Shown here: positions 6,922-11,354 of the stretch, piece by piece
Layout of the letters: each line of letters opens with the position of its first letter
Position numbering within the stretch: the first letter of the stretch is position 1
Assembly (NCBI GenBank): GCA_015494505.1
Contig: WGBB01000032.1
Span: 1 to 11,354 of the forward strand
Direction: 5' to 3'
Origin: Nitratiruptor sp.
GTDB taxonomy: Bacteria; Campylobacterota; Campylobacteria; Campylobacterales; Nitratiruptoraceae
Length of the DNA: 11,354 bases
Notes under the pieces: generated by a model
Told to the model about the DNA's origin: nothing
The model's input: only the letters and a program-made list of their open reading frames with translations
Database searches by the model: none
Program-made: the position numbers and the translations under genes

Positions 6922-7308
6922 ATGTTCGGGATGGGATTTACTGAAATTTTGATGATAGCGGTGGTGGCTATCATTTTTTTAGGGCCTGATAAACTGCCGC
7001 AGTTTCTCGTGGATGTGGCCAAGTTCTTCCGCAGTTTCAAACGCGCCGTCAACGACGCAAAAGCCCAGCTCGAACAGGAAGTCAAACTGACCGAACTCAA
7101 AGAGGAAGCCCTAGAATATAAAGAGAAGTTCAAATCGATAGGTGAAGAGATGGGTTCCATCACCGCCGAACTCGAAGAGGACCCCCTCGCCGAAGTGGAA
7201 GAGATAAAAAGCGCCATCGAGAGCGAACCTAAGCGCGAAGTAGTGAAATTCAAGAAAAAGTCGCTCCAAAACAAAATCGACGAGGACAAGGACAAAGTGA
7301 ATGTTTGA
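6922..7308 (+). CDS. tatB: Sec-independent protein translocase subunit TatB
   Basis: TatB works with TatC as the receptor for twin-arginine signal peptides of folded proteins exported across the inner membrane. The 128-residue protein has the diagnostic N terminus: MFGMGFTEIL with Glu8, a single membrane helix at about 5-20, the Gly-Pro hinge at 21-22 (LGPDKLPQ), then a long charged amphipathic helix. Phe2-Gly3 and the length beyond TatA, plus direct linkage to tatC, favour TatB over TatA. The ribosome-binding site AAAGGA is 5 bases before the ATG. The last 8 bases overlap tatC. No tatA gene is visible; it is probably elsewhere in the genome. Confidence 0.92.
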   Translation: MFGMGFTEILMIAVVAIIFLGPDKLPQFLVDVAKFFRSFKRAVNDAKAQLEQEVKLTELKEEALEYKEKFKSIGEEMGSITAELEEDPLAEVEEIKSAIESEPKREVVKFKKKSLQNKIDEDKDKVNV

Positions 7309-8062
7309 AGAGCTCAAACCCCACATAGAAGAACTGCGTAAGCGCCTACTGATTATCATCGCTTCTATTTTCGTAATGTTCGTTATCTGTTTCGGCTTTT
7401 GGGAGCATATCTTAGATTGGATGATAATGCCTCTTAAAGAGGCGCTTCCAGAAGGCAGCAACGTCATCTTTACCAAAGTGGGAGAAGCCTTCTTCACAGC
7501 ACTCAAAGTCTCCTTTTTCGCCGCCCTCATTTTGGACCTTCCCGTCATCTTTTGGCAGCTGTGGCTCTTCATCGCCCCGGGTCTGTATGAGCACGAAAAG
7601 AAGATGGTACTTCCTTTTGTGATTTCTGCAACGGGAATGTTTGTGATGGGAGCGCTCTTTGCCTACTATGTGGTCTTTCCCTTCGGATTTAGCTACCTCA
7701 TCAACTTCGGCTCCCAGCTCTTTACGGCGCTGCCCAGCATCGGGGAGTATGTAGGCTTTTTTACGAAGCTGATGATAGGCTTTGGCATCGCTTTTGAGCT
7801 TCCTGTCATCACCTTTTTCCTTGCAAAACTCGGGCTTGTCACCGACGAAACGCTCAAAAACTTCTTCAAATACGCCATTATCATCATCTTTCTCATCGCA
7901 GCACTGCTTACGCCGCCCGATGTGCTGAGCCAACTTCTGATGGCAGGACCGCTCGTGATTCTCTATGGCGTTTCCATTATCATAGCACGCATCGTCAATC
8001 CGGCAAAAGAGAGCGAAGAAGAGGAAGAAGAGCTAGAAGAGGACGATGAAGAGCAAGCGTGA
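7301..8062 (+). CDS. tatC: Sec-independent protein translocase subunit TatC
   Basis: TatC is the six-helix core of the Tat translocase and the main binding site for the twin-arginine motif. Visible family marks are HIEELRKRL at 8-16, the TKVGEAFFTALKVSFFAAL segment at about 58-76, FIAPGLYEHE at 90-99 with the conserved Glu99 (E. coli Glu103 equivalent), and six hydrophobic helices ending near residue 230. The last 18 residues form a strongly acidic tail (13 of 18 are Glu or Asp), an unusual feature. Its final 17 bases overlap queA in another frame. Tat in this phylum exports periplasmic hydrogenases, nitrate reductase and other cofactor proteins. Confidence 0.97.
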   Translation: MFEELKPHIEELRKRLLIIIASIFVMFVICFGFWEHILDWMIMPLKEALPEGSNVIFTKVGEAFFTALKVSFFAALILDLPVIFWQLWLFIAPGLYEHEKKMVLPFVISATGMFVMGALFAYYVVFPFGFSYLINFGSQLFTALPSIGEYVGFFTKLMIGFGIAFELPVITFFLAKLGLVTDETLKNFFKYAIIIIFLIAALLTPPDVLSQLLMAGPLVILYGVSIIIARIVNPAKESEEEEEELEEDDEEQA

Positions 8063-9077
8063 TCCACTTCGCGTAGACAGCTACGACTACCACCTCCCTA
8101 GCGAGCTCATAGCCAAATATCCCGTCACGCCTGCCGATAGCGCGAGACTTTTGGTCTACGATCGCTCCAGCGACACCCTCACCCACGCCCGGGTGCGCGA
8201 TCTGCCTGACTTCATCCCTCCCAAAACGGCTATCATCGTCAACGACACCAAAGTCCTCAAAGCCAGACTCTACGGCCGCAAAGAGACCGGTGGCAAAATT
8301 GAACTCCTGCTCAACCGCCCGCTGCCCGACAACCGCTTCAACGTCTTCATCCGCGGCAAGGTCAAAGAGGGCACATTCTTGCATTTTCCGCAAGGTCTCG
8401 AGGCAAAAGTCCTCGCTCTCGAACCAGACGGCTCTCGTATCGTCGCTTTTTATAAAGATAGCAAAGAGCTCGATTTCGCCGCGCTCCTTCCTATCCTGGG
8501 TAGCATCGGCCACGTCCCCTTGCCGCCCTATATCGATAGAGCCGACGAAAGGAGCGATGAAGAACACTACCAGCCCATTTTCGCCCAAAAACCGGGAGCC
8601 GTGGCGGCACCTACCGCTTCGCTGCACTTTACGCCCCAGCTTCTAGAGCGCCTTAAAAAAGAGCACCCCTTCTATAGCGTCACCCTCCACGTGGGCGCCG
8701 GCACCTTCAAACCCGTGGAGGCTGATACTATCGAAGAGCACAGGATGCACAGCGAATACTACGAGATCCCTCCCGCCACCTGCAGCCTCATCGATAGCGA
8801 TGCCGAGATTCTCGCCATCGGCACCACCGTCACGCGTACCGTGGAGTACTACGTGCGCACCAAAAAGTGCGCCGGCGAGTGCGACCTTTTTTTGCATCCG
8901 CTCAATCCCCCTCGCCGCGTCAATCACCTGCTGACCAACTTTCATCTGCCCAAATCGACCCTCATTATGCTTGTGGCCTCCTTTGTAGGTCTCGAAAAGA
9001 CCCTCGAACTCTACGAGATAGCCGTCAAGGAGCGCTACAGGTTTTTTAGCTACGGCGATGCGATGCTCATACTTTAG
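8046..9077 (+). CDS. queA: tRNA preQ1(34) S-adenosylmethionine ribosyltransferase-isomerase QueA
   Basis: QueA transfers and isomerises the ribosyl part of SAM onto preQ1 at tRNA position 34, giving epoxyqueuosine. The 343-residue length is typical. Family motifs are YHLPSELIAKYP near the N terminus, NDTKVLKARLYG, AAPTASLHFT at about 189-198, HVGAGTFKPV at about 219-228, NHLLTNFHLPKSTL at about 298-311, and YRFFSYGDAMLIL at the C terminus. The ATG at 8046 lies inside the end of tatC, with AGAGGA only 2 bases upstream; this tight spacing suggests coupling to tatC translation. No better in-frame start is seen. It appears to be the last gene of the tatB-tatC-queA unit. Confidence 0.97.
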   Translation: MKSKRDPLRVDSYDYHLPSELIAKYPVTPADSARLLVYDRSSDTLTHARVRDLPDFIPPKTAIIVNDTKVLKARLYGRKETGGKIELLLNRPLPDNRFNVFIRGKVKEGTFLHFPQGLEAKVLALEPDGSRIVAFYKDSKELDFAALLPILGSIGHVPLPPYIDRADERSDEEHYQPIFAQKPGAVAAPTASLHFTPQLLERLKKEHPFYSVTLHVGAGTFKPVEADTIEEHRMHSEYYEIPPATCSLIDSDAEILAIGTTVTRTVEYYVRTKKCAGECDLFLHPLNPPRRVNHLLTNFHLPKSTLIMLVASFVGLEKTLELYEIAVKERYRFFSYGDAMLIL

Positions 9078-9099
9078 ATAAAAGTTTCGATAATAGGCA

Positions 9100-9105
9100 T
9101 AGAAT
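9100..9105 (+). promoter_or_regulatory. -10 element upstream of the sixA-xthA group
   Basis: TAGAAT lies 21 bases before the phosphatase ATG in the 49-base gap after queA. The gap has no hairpin terminator, so read-through from queA is also possible. Confidence 0.4.
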
Positions 9106-9126
9106 TGTAATGCCAAAGGATCAGCT

Positions 9127-9597
9127 ATGCGTATCCTCTTTATACGCCATGCAAAAGCGCTAGAACGCGATGAGTGGAACAGTGATGACATACTTCGTCC
9201 GCTCAGTGAAGAGGGCCGAAAAAAAGCTCGCTCCTTCTTTGACAAACTTCCGGAAATCTATCCTATCGACGTCATCGTCTCATCCAAGGCCGTGCGAGCC
9301 ACCCAAACAGCAGAAATGCTCAAAGAGGTCTACCCAAACGCCAAATATTTCGAAACATCCAAACTCAACCCCGGTGCAACTCCTATCGCCTTCGAGGAGA
9401 TGATAGAAAAGTTTCGAGGGTACGAAAATGTGGCTCTGGTGGGACACGAACCCGACATATCCCTAGCCGTAGCACACTTTAGCGGATGCGACGAACTGCA
9501 TCTTAAGGTACGCAAAGCTGGTATAATAGAGATGCGAGGGGAAGAGTATTTTACTCTCAATAGCATACTCTATCCTAAGCTGTTAAGGAACCTATGA
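9127..9597 (+). CDS. SixA-type phosphohistidine phosphatase (histidine phosphatase superfamily)
   Basis: A small single-domain histidine phosphatase of 156 residues. The RHA triplet at 7-9 supplies Arg7 and the nucleophile His8. SSKAVRATQTAEML at 52-65 supplies Arg57, and VGHEPD at 105-110 supplies the second catalytic His107. E. coli SixA, of similar size, removes phosphate from phosphohistidine on HPt domains and the nitrogen PTS; whether this protein acts on phosphohistidine cannot be told from sequence. AAAGGA lies 6 bases before the ATG. The stop codon TGA shares one base with the ATG of the next gene. No kinase partner is seen nearby. Confidence 0.85.
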   Translation: MRILFIRHAKALERDEWNSDDILRPLSEEGRKKARSFFDKLPEIYPIDVIVSSKAVRATQTAEMLKEVYPNAKYFETSKLNPGATPIAFEEMIEKFRGYENVALVGHEPDISLAVAHFSGCDELHLKVRKAGIIEMRGEEYFTLNSILYPKLLRNL

Positions 9598-9809
9598 TGG
9601 ATCTAAGAGCCGGCGATTTGAGCAAGATTTTGATATTTGCTTTTATTCTGCTCGTGGGCCTCGTGGGCACCTACATAGAATTTCGCAAACCCAAGGAAGA
9701 AGAGCACCCCTTCGAACCGGACCAAAAGAAAATAAACCAAGAGATACTCGAGGAACTACGCAATGAAGATCGCGACCTTCAACGTCAACTCCATCAAAGC
9801 GCGTCTTGA
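9597..9809 (+). CDS. Small single-pass membrane protein, unrecognised
   Basis: I do not recognise this gene. The predicted product is 70 residues: a short polar start, one hydrophobic helix (about residues 10-25, ILIFAFILLVGLVGTYIEF), then a charged Lys/Glu-rich tail that probably forms a helix. The ATG at 9597 is preferred over an ATG one codon upstream because AAGGAA sits 6 bases before it and the TGATG overlap with the phosphatase stop is typical. The last 47 bases overlap the start of xthA in another frame, which is long for this otherwise compact region. The tail overlapping xthA has a mixed, low-complexity look, so the C-terminus may be unconstrained. It is supported as a real gene by its coupled start, ribosome-binding site and membrane helix, but the function is unknown. 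Confidence 0.6.
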   Translation: MDLRAGDLSKILIFAFILLVGLVGTYIEFRKPKEEEHPFEPDQKKINQEILEELRNEDRDLQRQLHQSAS

Positions 9810-10542
9810 GCTCGTCAAGCGCTGGCTGACGGAAAAGAACCCTATCGATGTGCTCTGCTTGCAAGAGATCAAATGCACCGAAGAAAATTTCCCTTTCGAT
9901 GAATTTCAAGAGCTTGGCTACGAGTGTGCCGTCTTTGGCCAAAAAGCATACAACGGTGTGGCTATCTGCTCCAAGCTCGGTTTTGAGGGGGTGCACAAAG
10001 GCTTCGGCGATCCTATGTGGGATGAGCAAAAGCGCTTCATCCGCGCACGCATCCAAGGCATAGAGGTGTGCAACGTCTATGCGCCCCACGGCGACGTGGA
10101 CGGCGAGAGGCATATCTATAAACTCAACTTCTTCGAAAACCTTGCCGCATATATCAAAAGCAATTTCGATCTCTCCAAAGATTCGGTGGTAGTACTGGGC
10201 GATATGAACGTGGCACGCGACGATATCGACGTGTGGGATGCCGAGCTCTTGCGCGGCACCATCGGCTTTATGGATGATGAGCGCGAGGCTTTCGAAAAGT
10301 TTCTCTCCATCGGCCTCATCGATCTTTTTCGCACCTGCCATCCTGACGAAAAACAGTTCACCTGGTGGGACTATAAAGGCGGAGCGGTGTGGAAAGACCT
10401 GGGAATGCGGATAGATTACATTTTAGGCTCTGAGCCTATCAAAAAGCGCTGCGAAGAGATTGTTGTCGATATGTGGACCAGGAAGCGTCGCTCCCCTACC
10501 CCCAGCGACCACGCACCGGTGGTCTTGACACTGAAAGAGTAG
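9763..10542 (+). CDS. xthA: Exodeoxyribonuclease III (AP endonuclease)
   Basis: XthA cuts DNA at abasic sites and trims blocked 3' ends in base excision repair. At 259 residues it matches the family, and all exonuclease III catalytic marks are present: FNVNSIKAR at 6-14, LQEIK with Glu35, NVYAPHG with Tyr106, GDMNVARDDIDV with Asp147 and Asn149, RIDYIL with Asp218, and SPTPSDHAPV with Asp249 and His250. GAGGA lies 8 bases before the ATG, inside the upstream small gene. The stop codon directly abuts the stop of the convergent perR-like gene with no base between. Its position next to a peroxide-type regulator and a peroxidase fits an oxidative-damage theme, though shared regulation is not shown. 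Confidence 0.97.
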   Translation: MKIATFNVNSIKARLELVKRWLTEKNPIDVLCLQEIKCTEENFPFDEFQELGYECAVFGQKAYNGVAICSKLGFEGVHKGFGDPMWDEQKRFIRARIQGIEVCNVYAPHGDVDGERHIYKLNFFENLAAYIKSNFDLSKDSVVVLGDMNVARDDIDVWDAELLRGTIGFMDDEREAFEKFLSIGLIDLFRTCHPDEKQFTWWDYKGGAVWKDLGMRIDYILGSEPIKKRCEEIVVDMWTRKRRSPTPSDHAPVVLTLKE

Positions 10543-10947
10543 CTATTTACACGAAGGGCACACACCCATAATCATCACGGAAGCCTCTTTTGGCTCGAAG
10601 CCTTCGGGCAGCTCCACGTCTAGCTTTTTGGGCACGTCTATATCATACACTTCACCACACTTTTCACATACGAAGTGGCTGTGCTTGTGCTTGGTGATTT
10701 CATATTTGCTCTTTTGATTGGGCACTTTAATCTCTTGGATGATGCCGGCACCCAGCATCGTATTGACGTTTTTATAGACCGTCGCCAGCGAAATGGAGAC
10801 GAAATCCTTTTTTATCTCGTTGTAGATATAGTCGATATCCGCGTGCCCTTTTCTATCGAGAATCCCCAGCATCGCTACACGCTGCGGTGTCGATTTGAGC
10901 TCTTTTTGCTTGAGTAGATTCGCATACTCCATATATCTCGTTTCCAT
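10543..10947 (-). CDS. Fur-family transcriptional regulator, PerR-like
   Basis: A 134-residue metal-dependent repressor. It has an N-terminal winged helix (STPQR at 19-23; recognition helix around SLATVYKNVNTM, 53-64) and a C-terminal dimerisation domain with two CxxC zinc pairs, Cys94/Cys97 and Cys130/Cys133. Aligned by spacing to B. subtilis PerR, the regulatory metal site has His35, His89, His91 and Asp102 (PerR His37, His91, His93, Asp104), but Glu83 stands where PerR has Asp85. Asp at the 104 position is the mark of peroxide sensing, so PerR is favoured over Fur. The ATG at 10947 is chosen because AAGGGGG is 5 bases upstream; the longer reading frame to 10980 would begin inside the promoter. 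It is divergent from the peroxidase gene. Confidence 0.85.
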   Translation of the reverse strand: METRYMEYANLLKQKELKSTPQRVAMLGILDRKGHADIDYIYNEIKKDFVSISLATVYKNVNTMLGAGIIQEIKVPNQKSKYEITKHKHSHFVCEKCGEVYDIDVPKKLDVELPEGFEPKEASVMIMGVCPSCK

Positions 10948-10968
10948 CATATCCCCCTTGTTAGCGCA

Positions 10969-10997
10969 TTTATACATCAAATCATCACTTTTGTCAA
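10969..10997 (-). promoter_or_regulatory. Sigma-70 promoter of the perR-like gene
   Basis: On the minus strand TTGACA (10997-10992), a 17-base spacer and TATAAA (10974-10969) form a near-consensus promoter. Transcription should start near 10962, giving a leader of about 15 bases that is mostly the ribosome-binding site. A clear -35 is unusual in this phylum. This rules out the upstream TTG at 10980 as the gene start. Confidence 0.8.
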
Positions 10998-11016
10998 ATG
11001 ATATTCAATATAGTTT
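10996..11016. promoter_or_regulatory. 21-base imperfect palindrome, candidate Fur/PerR operator
   Basis: The arms AAATGATATT and AATATAGTTT flank a central C and match at 8 of 10 paired positions, with a perfect ATATT-C-AATAT core at 11001-11011. It overlaps two bases of the -35 of the perR-like gene. Size and A/T content fit a Fur-family box, so autoregulation is plausible. The site is a visible inverted repeat; its use as an operator is inferred. Confidence 0.5.
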
Positions 11017-11042
11017 ACTTTCTCAGCTTCTCATAAGAAACC

Positions 11043-11051
11043 ATTATAGCA
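11043..11051 (-). promoter_or_regulatory. Second extended -10 upstream of the perR-like gene
   Basis: Read on the minus strand this is TGCTATAAT, a perfect extended -10. It would give a start near 11036 and a leader of about 90 bases for the perR-like gene. No -35 is seen. In A/T-rich DNA this could be chance. Confidence 0.35.
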
Positions 11052-11080
11052 CATATAATAATTTTTTTCCACTGATTTAT

Positions 11081-11133
11081 TTTTTCCTAAGGAAAAATTA
11101 GCAACAATCTTTCTAAGGAAAAATTTTTTCCTT
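11081..11133. repeat. Paired AGGAAAAA palindromes upstream of the peroxidase promoter
   Basis: Four copies of AGGAAAAA or its complement are arranged reverse-forward then forward-reverse. TTTTTCCT-A-AGGAAAAA spans 11081-11097, and AAGGAAAAA-T-TTTTTCCTT spans 11115-11133. The 13-base direct repeat CTAAGGAAAAATT occurs at 11087-11099 and 11113-11125, 26 bases apart. A weaker TTTTTCC half-site is at 11064-11070. The second palindrome covers the position expected for the -35, so this is probably a regulator-binding array. Which protein binds is unknown. Confidence 0.65.
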
Positions 11134-11136
11134 TTA

Positions 11137-11142
11137 TATAAT
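11137..11142 (+). promoter_or_regulatory. -10 element of the cytochrome c peroxidase gene
   Basis: A perfect TATAAT lies 23 bases before the ATG. No -35 consensus exists upstream; that place (about 11114-11119) is filled by the second AGGAAAAA palindrome. Confidence 0.7.
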
Positions 11143-11165
11143 TATTTCATTAGAAAGGATAAGCT

Positions 11166-11354
11166 ATGAGGAAAGCTTTGCTATCAGTAGCTGTCGCCGC
11201 TCTTGTACACGCATCGCCTCTGGGACTCCCCGAACTGCCTATCCCTGAGAGCAATCCGCAAACAAAAGCGAAAATCGAACTGGGAAAGATGCTCTATTTC
11301 GATCCAAGGTTTAGTGCAGATGGAACAATAAGCTGTGCCACCTGTCACGATCCG
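11166..11354 (+). CDS. Di-haem cytochrome c peroxidase (CCP/MauG family), N-terminal part (cut by window edge)
   Basis: This periplasmic enzyme reduces hydrogen peroxide to water with electrons from cytochrome c. Only 63 residues are present. They comprise a Sec signal peptide (MRKALLSVAVAALVHA, cleavage likely after residue 16), the LPELPIPESNP stretch typical of mature CCP N termini, the KIELGKMLYFDPRFSADGTISC region, and the first haem motif CATCH at Cys57, Cys60 and His61. The second CxxCH and catalytic domain lie beyond the right edge; a MauG-like relative with another substrate cannot be excluded. AAAGGA is 6 bases before the ATG. It is divergent from the perR-like gene, and its upstream region carries a palindrome array, so stress-responsive control is likely. 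Confidence 0.9.
   Translation, partial: MRKALLSVAVAALVHASPLGLPELPIPESNPQTKAKIELGKMLYFDPRFSADGTISCATCHDP

Noticed and set aside
9643..10341. Minus-strand open frame of 232 codons opposite xthA
   Set aside because: It is antisense to exonuclease III, which has all catalytic residues. No family is recognised in it.
10507..10524. GC-rich hairpin GACCAC-GCACCG-GTGGTC near the xthA/perR stops
   Set aside because: It could be a two-way terminator, but there is no T-run on either strand, and on the plus strand it encodes the catalytic SDHAPV segment of XthA. Coding constraint explains it.
10948..10980. Longer perR-like start at TTG 10980 giving 11 more residues
   Set aside because: It lies within the spacer upstream of the TATAAA -10 and outside the predicted transcript. 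The ATG at 10947 has a better-placed AAGGGGG.
11018..11042. Partial inverted repeat with TTCT and AGAA arms in the intergenic region
   Set aside because: The arms are only 4 bases with an unmatched centre, so it is too weak to call.
11054..11059. Plus-strand TATAAT upstream of the AGGAAAAA array
   Set aside because: It is a perfect hexamer, but more than 100 bases from the peroxidase start, and a second TATAAT at 11137 is ideally placed. In DNA this A/T-rich it is probably chance.

Overview
The window looks like core chromosome of a member of the Campylobacterota (the former Epsilonproteobacteria). The strongest evidence is a recognisable hobA gene, a DnaA-binding replication factor known only from that phylum. 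It sits in an order that, from memory, matches Campylobacter jejuni and Helicobacter pylori: queA-tatC-tatB-hemW facing rppH-lysC-hobA-holB-folP-ligA. Base composition is roughly half GC by eye, higher than in host-associated Campylobacter or Helicobacter. Together with a Tat system and a periplasmic cytochrome c peroxidase, this suggests a free-living relative. I cannot name the genus.

Layout. Positions 1-5743 are one minus-strand block, transcribed rppH, lysC, hobA, holB, folP, rlmI, ligA; ligA runs off the left edge. Every junction from rppH to rlmI is a 1- or 4-base stop/start overlap, and ligA starts 10 bases after rlmI, so the block looks like one translationally coupled operon. It mixes mRNA 5'-end processing, aspartate-family amino acid synthesis, replication initiation, clamp-loader function, folate synthesis, rRNA methylation and DNA ligation. 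An 80-base divergent promoter region separates it from plus-strand hemW. Next come tatB-tatC-queA, with small overlaps and their own promoter. A third plus-strand group follows: a SixA-like phosphatase, a small one-helix membrane protein and xthA (exonuclease III).

Positions 10543-11354 look like an oxidative-stress locus. A PerR-type Fur-family regulator lies on the minus strand with its stop directly abutting xthA. Across a 218-base intergenic region is the start of a di-haem cytochrome c peroxidase gene on the plus strand. This intergenic region is the most information-rich non-coding DNA in the window. It holds a textbook TTGACA-N17-TATAAA promoter for the regulator overlapped by a 21-base imperfect palindrome, and an array of AGGAAAAA octamers in paired palindromes over the -35 region of the peroxidase promoter.

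I see no rRNA or tRNA gene, CRISPR array, insertion sequence or prophage, and no intergenic stretch over 300 bases. Nothing here is clearly an undescribed system. The best leads are the operator array before the peroxidase gene, a possible internal start in lysC, the folP N-terminal extension, and the unrecognised small membrane protein that overlaps xthA.
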